A stretch of 64,000 nucleotides of DNA from Linnemannia schmuckeri. Its lineage: Eukaryota > Mortierellomycota > Mortierellomycetes > Mortierellales > Mortierellaceae. The stretch is from the NCBI GenBank assembly GCA_029449235.1, contig JANATG010000002.1, positions 4,216,001 to 4,280,000 on the forward strand, given 5' to 3'. The position numbers and the translations under genes were made by a program. This document shows, piece by piece, positions 1 through 11,238 of the stretch. Within the stretch, counting starts at the first letter, position 1; each line of letters starts with the position of its first letter. The notes beneath the pieces were generated by a model. The model ran no database searches, had not been told where the DNA came from, and saw only the letters and a list, made by a program, of their open reading frames with translations.

Positions 1-3000
1 GCTGCTGCTGTTATCACCTTCAATACTACCGCTGCTACTGCTCCTCTGTTCACCTGGTCGGCAGCTCATCTGCTGCCGAGATTTCAACCGCTTCAACGGT
101 TGATATGAGACCAAGTCGTAGTCCTGAATCGCCTTGAACCACTCTCGGAACGCCAGTGGGTCCGTCGGGGCCTCCCTCGCCAATGCGACCGATGACAACA
201 GCGAGAGAATCTCATTGACTGCTTGTGGATTCAATGTTGTCGGTGCTGTTGCTCCTGCTGCTACTGCTGTTGTTGTTGTTGTTGCTGTTGTCGTAGTAGT
301 AGTACTGGTTGTCGGTACTGATATAGCAGCGGTGCTAGAGGTGCTGGATGAGCCGACAACCGTGGTGATGTACACCCAGTAAAACAGATCGCCCATTGCT
401 CCATCACGAACGCCTCGCCCAGAAACATTGGCTCCCAAAAGCACGGTCGTGGGGGCCGTCTCAAAGTGGAGAGGAGTCGCCACTTTCTCGCTTCGGATCA
501 TGTTGTTTCGCACATCTGTGTCTGTGTCTTTTGCCCGATACAAGGCTTCATCGTCATCGCCGTTGTCGTGCCCCTCCATGATCATATACAGCCGGCTGAG
601 TCGTCCTTCCAGTCGAGCACAATGTCGCACATCCATCATCTGGAGTCGCCGACAAGACGTCGTCAACGCCAAGACCTCCCTGTGCGTCACCCAGTCACAA
701 CCAACCAGCCACACTCGTCCGAGATTGGGACAAGACTGTCCCAGAGCCCCAATCCCATCCATTACAGTCACCTGGACGTTGGTCAGTCCTGTACGGGGGC
801 CCGGCTGCAAAGTCGACATGTAATCGCCCGTCTCGAGGTACAGTGTATCGTCGACAAGCGCCGTCGAGGCTAGACAGAGCCACTCTAGGTTGAGACAGTG
901 TCGTGCCATTTGGATCAGTGACGACACCGTGATCGTCATTGGCTTCCGGGCCGAGCTGGCATCCTTCTCAACAACCACCGTGCCTCTGTTCCCGGACCCT
1001 CCTCCCTCCGAGGCCAAGGCATTGCTGGCGGTCAATTCTGAGGCCTCGTCCTGAAAGGTTAGCAAAGGGTCACCCTTGCCCCTGTTGGCTGCCAGTCGTC
1101 TGGTTCGTGCCATGGTGATCGGCGAAGCACCTGCTGATATTGTTGTTGATGATGATGTGGCTGCCGCATGCATTGCTGCTGTTATTGTTGAAGATGTTGT
1201 TGCGGTTGTTGCAGAGTTTGTCTTCGTTGCTGTAATACGTCGAAAAATGTGGTGATTGTTGGTCAGTGGAGATAGCAGGAGACTTGACCAATCCAACAGC
1301 GACAGGGTGTGATTTGACGCCAGAACGTTTCCTGCAGTGCCGAATCCTGATTGTCCCGACTGTCCCAAGTCAGCATAACTGGACTGCTGCAATCTCGGTT
1401 GAAGCCCTGCGCGGACGGCTGCTAATCTTATCGAGTGATTGGGACGTGCAGCGAGACAATCAAGATTGCCTTTATCGCCATCGTCAGACTCGTAATCGTC
1501 TGGTACGTCGTCTCCAAGAATAAAAGTCGCTCCTTGATTCCCTCGTCCAGTCGTGGCGCCGATACCTGTAGTGAAGATCTGATTGATACCGGTAGCCTTG
1601 GGAGGAGCAGCCTTTCCTGGTCGAGAACAGACGCTGCACTCTTTCATGGCAACAGGCGGTCCATAGGGTCGCCCACAGGAGCAAAAACGACTCGCACCAA
1701 TAGCCCTGCGAGAAAGATCAATTCCTCGAACATATTCTCCGAGAGTGTGATCCAGTCTGTCCCGTCTCCGTGTTTGCTGCATCCTTGCTCCAAAATTCGC
1801 CATCTGTTCTGGTGCAAGGAGTATGGGTGGGTGATCCCCGAGGTGTGGTGACAGACATGTTGGTGTAATTATCGGTGGTCGATATCGCCGACTGGAAGGT
1901 CGCCTGAGTTCGTCTTCCTTGTTCTTGCACAGAGTTTGAATAAACATGGCCCAGTGGATCGTGTTGGCGAATTCGGGGTATCGATACAGCTGTCCGGTTG
2001 CACACAAGTTCCACTCGATGGATACCAATGCTGCGCTATAGAGATCAGACTGACATCCGACGAGGCACTCAAAGACCTTAATCAGTAACTCGGTGGGCAA
2101 GACCGGTGGTGTTGCTTTAGTGAGTCGCCTCTGTTCCTTCCTGTCGACTCGTTTTCCTGTTCTTGCGTGCTCAAGCAACTCTTGGTGTGTCGGCGTTTGA
2201 TTGTTGTTATCATCGAGTGAATCAGATATAGGGCGTTGCGACTTTTGCGGGAGTGGTGGTGGCGGGGGGGACGACAGGTTCCGAATCTGCCGGACAAGCA
2301 AGTCTTCCTCCAGTATAGAGACATCCAGAGTGTCACTCAACGACGCCACATCTACGTCTGCAGAGGCGGTCGAAGGTGACGACATGTATGTATCGAAGTC
2401 CATCTCACCGACAAGGCTTTCATTTGAACTGGGAGTATGTGTTGAAAGTGGCCAAATGTTATTGTTTTCTGTGCCTAAATTAAGCGGTTGAAGCAAAAAG
2501 AAATTGTTTGGCCTCCTATTTATTTTCTTTTATGAACGACATATAATTGACACGCAAGCAATAGGAAATACAGTAGAGTGGTCAATACGAAAGAGGATGT
2601 TGTTCACTTACTGCTGCTGGCGAGGTACTGGGTAGTTGCATTGTTGGATGCTCTGGACGAACACGGGCTGGAGTCAGAAGGAGGAGATTGAGTGTAAGTA
2701 GATGACCTGCGTCTACGACCCGAGTCGACAACGGTCAACCGCAGCTGCTTTGTCGTCATCCCACAGTCTTCCCACGATTGAGCAGTCGAGTCCTGTATAG
2801 AGTCTTCTAGGTCTCGGTCTGGGACAGGAGCAAGGCTTTCGTCGCTGTTGCAGTCTTCGCCGTTGTTGTGTTCTTGGGTCGATACGGATTTGCGTTTAGC
2901 TCTGAGTGGTTGTGGTGCTGAGCGCAACTTGTTGCTGATAATGTCAGAGTGAGCGACTGTTGCTGTTACAGGTTTGACTGGAGAAAGAACAGAGTTTACT

Positions 3001-3065
3001 GTAACGTTTGGTCTGTGCTTGCTCTCGACCGACTTTTGAGCTGTGTCGATCTCGCGGATGGTCAT
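1..3065 (-). CDS. F-box / leucine-rich-repeat protein, 3' end beyond window
   Basis: Two exons are visible: 2612-3065 and 1-2474, with an intron at 2475-2611 (GTAAGT donor, TTTAG acceptor, frames join). The frame stays open to position 1, so the protein is longer than the roughly 975 residues seen. An F-box begins around residue 280 with the core LPTELLIKVFECL, the type that binds Skp1 in SCF ubiquitin ligases. Around residues 665-775 are leucine-rich-repeat-like segments (CLNLEWLCL, CPNLGRVWLVGC, CRRLQMMDVRHC), the usual substrate-binding part of such proteins. The rest is Ser/Thr-rich, including a Thr run encoded by an ACA/ACG repeat near 241-300. The role as an SCF substrate adaptor follows from the family; the substrate is unknown. 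The gene is divergent from the dynamin gene. The start is the first ATG of the open frame. Confidence 0.8.
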
Positions 3066-3703
3066 CTGCTGCTGTGGCTTTTTATTGTTTTGTAATATCG
3101 AGAGTGTGTTTATAAAAGTATAAGGTAGGTTGTGGAGAGAAAGGCGAAGAGTGTACGAGAAGGTGAGGAAGGAAGAATCGCTCGGGAGTGACTCGGGCTA
3201 GTCCTGTGCTCGGTAAGTGAAATAAAGGAAGGTAAGCAAAGGGTATTGGGTGCTGTGGCTGTAAACGATATGAGGAAGGAGGACAATAAGGAGAGAGGGG
3301 AGGAATGGAGAAAGGGTGAAGGAGGAAAGAAAGAAAAGAAAGAAAGGACAACAACGCTTCGCCTGGCTGTTGGTCCTTTAAGCAACGATAAAAAAAAAAA
3401 AAAAAAAAAAAAAAAGGATGAGTGACTGCGTCATAAATCAAGTCAGCTCTCTTCGTCGCTCTCTTGGTCCGTGTGAGGGAAAGAAAGGGAAAGAAGACTG
3501 AGAAGGGACACCACGCAGCCAGGAACGCCACGCTGTCCATTTTTTCATTTTTTTATCCTTTGGAAGAGAGTGCGCGCGCCTCTTTTTGTACTTTTTTTTT
3601 TCTTCTCATAGGCCCACATCTCTTTCTTTCTTCTCACTTCCCTCACACTCGCCACCACCTTCCACACCCATACACATACCTCTTTGTTCAAACATATTCA
3701 GTC
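3066..3703. promoter_or_regulatory. Divergent intergenic region between the F-box gene and the dynamin gene
   Basis: About 640 bp separate two divergent start codons, so both promoters must lie here. I see a run of 26 A at 3390-3415, purine-rich sequence on the left, and a strongly pyrimidine-rich leader (CT and T tracts) at about 3540-3700 just before the dynamin ATG. No clear TATA box. No convincing gene. Confidence 0.45.
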
Positions 3704-6700
3704 ATGGCAATGGACGCATCCCTCATCAAGACAATCAACAAGCTCCAGGATGCCTTCTCAACAGTCGGCGTCCACAACCCTGTCGACCTCCCCCAGATTG
3801 TCGTCATCGGCTCACAGTCCTCAGGAAAGAGTTCTGTCCTCGAAAACATCGTCGGCCGCGACTTTCTCCCTCGAGGCTCTGGCATCGTCACTCGCCGACC
3901 CCTGGTACGTTCTTTTTTTTTTTTGTTAAAAAAGTCAAAAGTATGTGAATAAGACAGAGGGGAGACACTCTCGACCAGGCGGAGACTAGCAGCCTCTCCC
4001 TCTCCCTTTTTATGCTTTTCCAACTATGTCGATGGTATTGACATATTGTTGGTTGTTGCCCCTCCGTCCATCTCCTTTCCCCCTAATAGGTTTTGCAGCT
4101 GATCAATCGCCCTGCTTCTTCGGCAGCGGCCACTGCCAATAGCGACGACGAAACAGGCAAGTCTTTTTTGAAGCTTGAGCAAGTTCATCTTCTGGGAAAA
4201 GGGAAAAAATACCGCTTTAGGCATGCAAACGTGCATACACATACAACTCATCTCGGGATTGTCTTTCCTGTCTTTTTGTCGCTCTGTCTGCCTGCGCCGT
4301 GTGTTCTGTTTTTCGTATGTTCCTTCGGTTCTGGACCTTATGACGACGAATGCCATGGCATTGCCAGTCGGAGTTTACTACTGCCCATCAATCGCATTTT
4401 CTTTTTCTTCTCTTCTTTCCTACGTGGACTCTCCGCAGGGACCCTTTTTTTGCTAGGCTGGCTGACGCAAATGACATCTATTCTTCCATTCTAATCAACC
4501 CCTCGTTGTGTTGGCCTGCCTTGACATGTACACACTCGCTTCGCTCTTCTTATTATTCCAAAATAGATGCCAAGAAGGAACCCAATGGCGAAAAGAAGGA
4601 GCCAGAGGAATGGGGAGAGTTCCTGCACCAGCCTGGCGTCAAATACACCGACTTTAACCTGATCCGCGAGGAGATTGTGCGCGATACTGAGTTGAAAACT
4701 GGAAAGAACGCAGGTAAACACATTGTCTCTATCAGCACGTCCTTTCTCGCTCGTCAATAATGTTGGCCCTCTGTGCGTGTAGTTGAATATTGTTGCTTAC
4801 GAAACCCATACTCTTTTTGTAATAGGAATTTCGCCCTTGCCGATCAACCTCCGTATCTATTCTCCTAATGTTCTCACATTGACGCTGGTCGACTTGCCTG
4901 GAATGACTAGGGTAACCCACTGGGCATTTTCTAGCGACAAGTTCTGTACTTACGTCATGCAACTACACAGTCCAGAGTCTGACCATTATGTATTCTTTCT
5001 TTCACTTTTAATTCTCACTTGTTAGTTGCCTGTTGGAGACCAGCCCAAGGATATTGAGAGGCAAATCAAGGACATGGTTGTCAAATATATTACCAAGCCA
5101 AACGCAATTATTCTGGCTGTTACCGCTGCCAATACAGATCTTGCCAACTCGGATGGTCTCAAACTTGCAAGAGAAGTCGACCCTGAAGGAGCTAGAACCA
5201 TCGGTGTTTTGACTAAGATCGACTTGATGTAAGTCGGAAACACTCTACATTTTCACTTGAACAACGAGAATTGGCAGGATTTCTTTGGTCAAACAACAAA
5301 CTGACATATGCTCTGTTTCAATATTCGATATCTAGGGATGCCGGTACCGACGTGGTCGATATTTTGGCTGGCCGTATTATTCCTCTTCGTCTTGGTAAGT
5401 TTTACCTTCAACAACTCAGGACGGTAGTTTGTAAGACTATATGTCCCAGACGAATGAATCTCACACCGTATCCTCCGTGCATCGGCATTTCCTAGGTTAT
5501 GTCCCCGTGGTCAACCGTGGACAGCGCGATATCGATACGAAGAAGTCAATTACTCGTTCGTTGGAGGGCGAGAGATCGTTCTTTGAGGGCCACGCAGCAT
5601 ATAAGAGCAAAGCTCAGTATTGTGGCACCCCCTATCTCTCTCGCAAGTTAAACATGGTAAGCAGTAAAACGTTTTTTTAATTCCAATAATGGCATTCTTT
5701 ACTTCATTCATGTCGATTTAATACAATCCTTGGCATACATGGCATCTGATATAGATTTTGATGCACCATATTCGGAACACATTGCCCGAGATCAAGGCCA
5801 AGATTCAGGCTGCATTGGTCAAGTACCAGGTCGAATTGGCAGGATTGGGTGACATGCTGGGTGAGGGCAGTGCTGGTCAGGCGAGCATCGTTTTGAACAT
5901 CATCACCGAGTTCTGCAACGAGTTCAGGACGATCATTGACGGAAACTCGACTGATCTGACGTCGTTTGAGCTGTCTGGAGGTGCACGTATCAGCTTTGTC
6001 TTCCACGAGCTCTTTGCTAACGGAGTAAAGTCTTTGGATCCCTTTGACCAGGTCAAGGATGTCGACATTCGCACCATTCTCTATAACTCGTCCGGATCAT
6101 CTCCCGCCTTGTTTGTTGGAACGACGGCATTTGAGGTTATTATCAAGCAGCAGATCAAGCGCCTGGAGGATCCCAGTTTGAGATGTGTCAACATTGTATT
6201 TGAAGAATTGGTCCGTATCTTGACCCAATTGCTGTCGAAGCAGCTCTTTAAGCGTTTCCCCGACCTCAAGGACCGCTTCTACCAAGTCGTGCTCAACTTT
6301 TTCCGTAAGCAGCTCAACCCTACCAATAAGCTTGTCCAGGACTTGATTGCCATGGAGTCCTGCTACATCAATACTGGTCACCCCGATTTTTTGAACGGAC
6401 ACAAGGCCATGGCAGTGATCAACGACAGGGTGAACCAGGCCAAGAATCCTCAGCCTGTCGACCCCAAGAACCGCAACGTGGCCAACTTGCCTCCTAGCCT
6501 CGAGCCTGAGCCAACAAACAATGGTTTCTTTGGCAGTTTCTTTGCAAGCAAGAAGAAGCGCGCTGGTGCCATGGAGCCTGTAAGTTGTTTATTTCTTTGG
6601 TAGCATTCGCCAATTTGTTCGCTTCATGTACTATGTCAGTACTAACTGAACATGTGATTATCAATTGCCATCCTGTTTAGCCACCAGCCGTCCTGAAGGC

Positions 6701-7126
6701 CTCTGGTAACCTGTCCGAGCGCGAGCAGATCGAGACTGAGGTCATCAGTAAGTCACTTTTTATTACTTTGTTAGCGAATTGCTTAGTTGAGATTCAGTTG
6801 CTTCATTATGTTCATGGCACTTACTAACGAGCTGAAATCATACTTTGTAATGAAATGATTGATTTGTAGAGCTGCTGATTTCCTCGTATTTCAACATTGT
6901 AAAGCGCACGGTGGTTGACACGGTTCCCAAAGCGATTATGCTAAACCTGGTGAACACAGCCAAGGAGGAGCTTCAGCGGGAGTTGCTTCAGGAGCTGTAC
7001 AAGACGGAGGTTCTGGATGAACTGTTGAAGGAGAGCGAGTTTACACAGAACCGTCGCAAGGAATGCAAGAAGATGATTGAGGCCCTGCAGAAGGCCGACG
7101 AGATTGTTGGGTCTGTGTCTGGATAA
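3704..7126 (+). CDS. VPS1: Dynamin-like GTPase, Vps1 type
   Basis: Ten exons (3704-3904, 4090-4156, 4567-4713, 4826-4911, 5026-5228, 5336-5394, 5496-5656, 5755-6579, 6681-6747, 6870-7126) give 690 residues, the normal size for Vps1. The GTPase domain shows the P-loop GSQSSGKSS near residue 36, the GIVTRRPL switch, DLPG near 162 and TKIDLM near 232. The middle domain follows (MHHIRNTLPEIK onward), and the C-terminal GTPase effector domain is in the last exon. There is no PH or proline-rich domain, as expected for Vps1 rather than classical dynamin. The family acts in vacuolar protein sorting, endosome and peroxisome fission. Intron 2 has a GC donor (ACAG/GCAAGT at 4157); the frame confirms it. 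The segment after the P-loop exon is a short charged, variable insert. The start ATG follows a pyrimidine-rich leader. Confidence 0.93.
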
Positions 7127-7452
7127 ATCATTCGATGATCGTTTTTACATTTGCGATAAAATGAAATGCGAAATGAAATAGTGCGAGCCGCGACCACGCG
7201 ATTGATCAATTGGGCGCGTTTTTCAGCGTTTTGCTCCGAATATTCTTATTTATTTTGGCCCAAGCCCTCGCTGTGATTTGAAATGGCAGTAGAATAAGAG
7301 CAGCCACCGCTACAAAAATCTTGCGATCGCTGCACACTTTAAAAACGACAAGGATACGGCCCATTCATTTTTCAACGTACATACTCATTCATACACTTCA
7401 CCAGACAACATTTTCACACACATAACATAATATCGCCCACCAAGTACAACAT

Positions 7453-8609
7453 ATGGAGACACAACCAAAGGCCATGAGCGTCCTCACCGAGCACGATAAG
7501 GGTATGAATAAAAAAACGACAGACAGACCGACAGTTTACTCAATCTACACACACACATATATATATATATATACATTCATACACTTCTTTCTTTTTCCCA
7601 TCAGCACAACACAACTCTGTCTTCTCCTTCTTCGTCTCTTCTCTCCCCCATCCTACCGCCATTCACACGACAGCACTCCCTCACTCGACAACAACGAGTC
7701 TCTTTACCTGAGCCGATCAACTAAACAAAATACACCTGCTTGACTTAACAAGAATTCGCTCCTCCCTTCCTAACGCCCTCTCTCTTTCTCCCATTTCGTC
7801 ACTTGTCTTCCTCTCTGCTTCTCCATTCCCTCTTCTCGGACTGATCAGATGCGGCTATGCACATTCACTTTATGAAACTGGCCATCGAGCAAGCAAACCT
7901 GTCCATACCCGTCCCCTCCGGCTACTGTGTCGGCGCCGTCCTCGTCCAAGAGACCCTACGTGAAGCCAACACCAACAATAGACTTGGCAATAACAACAAC
8001 GATAGCACGAATGATGTGCCATCACAGGAGTTTGCGGACGAGAACAAGGACGAAGAGTATACGGATCGGTTCAGAGTTGTAGTCACAGGGTATTCACGGG
8101 AACTTCCCGGGAACACTCATGCGGAGGAGTGCTGCTTGTTGAAGCTTGCTGCTTTGGGAGCTGATACTGGATCAAGAGATGATTACTTTGAGGATGATGA
8201 CAATGAGGATGTCGGAGAAGTTGAAACGGCATCGATAGCAAGAACGGTGGCAGGAGCAGGAGCAGCAGGATGTAATAGTGGATGCGGGAGCGGGCGATGC
8301 AGGAACAACAATAACATTGGCAACAAGAACAGCAATAAGAGCGACCGCAAGCTCAAGTCGAGGAGGAAATGGATCATGTACAGCACGATGGAACCATGTA
8401 GTACACGCCTGTCCGGGAACCGATCGTGTTCGGACCGCCTGATTGCATCGGGGATCCGACAGGTCTATGTAGGAGTACGGGAACCGGACCATTTTGTGAA
8501 GACGGTTGTCGGAGTGGAGAATATGGTCGAGAAGGGGATCGAGGTGATTCATATCCCGGGCTTGGAGGATGAGTGCCTTGCACCTAACCGGCATGTCCTG
8601 GATCTTTAG
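7453..8609 (+). CDS. Zinc-dependent deaminase, Rib2 (DRAP deaminase) type
   Basis: Two exons, 7453-7501 and 7849-8609, with a 347-nt intron; 269 residues. The motif HAEE (near residue 100) and the later EPCSTRLSGNRSC motif supply the His, Glu and two Cys of a cytidine/deoxycytidylate-deaminase zinc site. The segment RQVYVGVREPDHFVK and the RLSGN spacing resemble the deaminase half of yeast Rib2, which deaminates the pyrimidine intermediate of riboflavin synthesis. In yeast that domain is fused to a pseudouridine synthase; here it stands alone. An acidic, Asn/Gly-rich low-complexity insert of about 70 residues separates the two halves of the zinc site. The second exon also has an internal ATG, but the short first exon restores the family's usual start of the domain (DAAMHIHFMKLA). 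Assignment to riboflavin synthesis is likely, not certain. Confidence 0.78.
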
Positions 8610-9151
8610 AATTTGAGGAAGGAAGACACGACTTTTTTTTTTTCAGGAAGCAACATTTCAGCATCCAACCTATGTAATATTAATGAGCTCATTTTTTCGT
8701 CTTTCTTGCTTAAAAAATTATTTCATTCATTGTCGATACTCTTCATGATGGAGCTGTCACAGTTACAGTTGGAATTTGTCGCGGATATGAGGACACTTTT
8801 ATTGTTCAATTCGCCTAATGGTCATCGGCATTTGACCTGCAGAAGGTGAGTCTGGGTAACTTTTTTCCCTCAAAGTGCTGGCTATTCTCCTACCATTTTG
8901 ACAACAACCTGATAGGAAGAGTGAGCTGGTGGCGTCAATGCGTGATGTGGTGATCCTTTTTTTTCCACCTACAAGGTCACAGAACTGTGGTTAAGGGCTC
9001 TTTAACGAAGCATTTAAATGACGCAAGGGAAGCATTTTGAATCGTAGCTGTTGCGGTGCAAACACAACGAGAGAAGAAAAGAAGAGCGTGGATTTTTTTT
9101 CTTTTTTTTCCATCGCACCTTTTTTTACATCAACACACACTTTTATACGCC
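8610..9151 (+). other. Intergenic region with no gene seen
   Basis: Between the deaminase stop and the RanBP1 start. It contains T runs and, at its right end, a T- and pyrimidine-rich leader of the downstream gene. A short open frame at 8613-8849 lacks coding character. Confidence 0.4.
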
Positions 9152-10966
9152 ATGTCTGACAACCACGATACCGTCGCTGTGGTAATGATCCCTCTCATAT
9201 ACTTTTTCTGTCATTTCCTACGGTTTATGTTGATACGCGTGTGTAGAGGAAAAGGGTTGTACTTTTTAGAACTTTTTTTACTTTTATCTGGGTCAACTCG
9301 CCTGTGCCTCGAGTTTGGAACGCAGAGCCAGCAACATACCAATCCAGGAACTCCTGAAGTCAGCTGGACAATCACCCTTTTTCAGAAGAACCGAGAAACT
9401 CGACCTGAATGGACAGGATAGTCATGCCGGCTACTTTTTCACCAATGGGACAGCATCGACAACTTCAGTTTGCATCAACTGTTGGGAAACAAAGGACGAC
9501 TTTCCAGAGCAACACTTTCTCACTGGACCGAGCTCGAGGGAGACTCGAGATCACGGAGAACTTTTTTTCTAGGACTGAAGAGCAGGCTTTTTTTTTGGAG
9601 GCGCTGACGCTCTTTGCCATCTCTTTTTTGACTTTCTTTGTGGACGAAAAGAACTCCGCCTCCAGGATTGGCTTGTTTTTTTGTTCTATTCCTTTCTTTT
9701 TACTTCCTTATTTCAACACTTTCCTTTGGGTTCAGATGGGATAAACAAAAGAGACTTTTTTGGAGACAGTGCTCGTATTTTTCTCAGATAGAGCAAGATG
9801 GAGATATGCATGATGGACACATGGACAAAATAGGAGGGTGGAAGAGCATGGTATTCAACTTTTCACTCTCTTATTCCCACTTTTTTGGCAACTATCCAAG
9901 GACCAGGCGTACTTCTCAACATGGCAGTTCCCCTTCAACCTGCCTGACATAACATTTACTTTTGCCTTTTTTTTTTTGACTCTATCACTTTTCTGGTTAA
10001 AAAAAGCTCTCACAAACTCTTTTTTTTTCAACAGCTGACTAACCATAGATTTATATTTTCATCTCTTTTGTTTTGTTGTGGTTAATAGGAGGAAGAGACT
10101 GAGGTTCACTTCGAGCCCATTGTCAAGCTCGAGGCCGTCCAGGTCAAGACCCACGAGGAGGAGGAGGACTCCATCTTCAAGATGTAAGTTGACACAGGGC
10201 TATATCAACTATAAATCATTTTGTTCGACGTTACTGGACTGTAGCCCGCAAGCGGATAATACTGGACGGGACATCATCGTCACCGAGCCTGTGATCTTTA
10301 TTTATCAGCATGATGACTAACTTCATCTTTCATATCCTCTGCTAATTAGGCGTGCCAAGCTTTTCCGCTTCGTCAAGGAGTCCAACGAATGGAAGGAGCG
10401 CGGTACCGGAGATGTTCGCTTGATGCAGCACAAGGAGACCAAGAAGATCCGTCTCTTGATGCGTCGCGACCAGACCCTCAAGATCTGCGCCAACCACTAC
10501 GGTAAATTGATCGCCACACATGGCTATTTTTTTTCAGATTCGAGACCAATTCGCCAATAGGGATAATCCCCTGCTGAAATAGGAGAGCCACTAAATCACA
10601 ACCGACCTCTAACCCCTGTTTCCTGTCTTTGACCAATGACAAAAAAAAATAGTCACCGCTGATATGACCTTGACCCCCAACGTTGGATCTGACCGCTCGT
10701 GGGTCTGGAACGTCACTGCCGACAGCTCGGATGAGTGCACAGGACCCCAGACTTTGGCCATCCGCCTTGCCAACTCTGATAACGCCGCTCTCTTCAAGGA
10801 GGAGTTTGAGAAGGCCCAGAAGAACAACATTGAGTTGAAGGCTGCTGCTGAGGACAAGGAGGAGAAGAAGGAGGATGCCAAGGAGGATAAGAAGGATGAG
10901 GAAGAGAAGAAGGAAGACGCCAAGGAGGAGAAGAAGGATGAGGAGAAGAAGGAGGAGTCTGCTTAA
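9152..10966 (+). CDS. YRB1: Ran-binding protein 1 (Yrb1 type)
   Basis: Four exons (9152-9181, 10089-10183, 10350-10501, 10653-10966) encode 196 residues. The first exon has only ten codons and is followed by a 907-nt intron, the longest host intron in the window. The Ran-binding domain begins with the characteristic HFEPIVKLEAV. It continues through RAKLFRF, EWKERGTGDVRL, RLLMRRDQTLKICANH and WVWNVTADSSDE. The tail is a Lys/Glu/Asp repeat typical of RanBP1 proteins. The protein binds RanGTP and, with RanGAP, promotes GTP hydrolysis during export-complex disassembly; this is family knowledge. It is convergent with the DBP10 gene, whose stop lies about 270 bp away. Confidence 0.93.
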
Positions 10967-11238
10967 ACTCTTTACCTTTACACTTCACCTACTCCATCCC
11001 GTCTCTTTCTTTCACTGTTTACTCTTTTTACACCCTCTCATTCCCTTACTCCTTTGACGTACCTCTAAAAGTTATCACAAATAAAGTCTCTTGAACCTTT
11101 TTTTTCAATGATGCGATCTGCAACCATGCGACTGTCTTTGATATGGAATCTAAATGTATTTCGTTTATGCAGGGGATGTGAATGTGAAATGAAAGGTAAA
11201 GTGGGAATGAAGATAACGGAAAGAAAAATGAATGAAGT
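10967..11238. other. Convergent 3' region between RanBP1 and DBP10
   Basis: Short shared terminator region. An AATAAA lies at about 11080 on the plus strand. No gene seen. Confidence 0.4.

Noticed and set aside
261..464. Poly-Gln frame on the minus strand
   Set aside because: It is the CAG-type repeat of the F-box gene read in another frame; the F-box frame is open across it and carries the domain.
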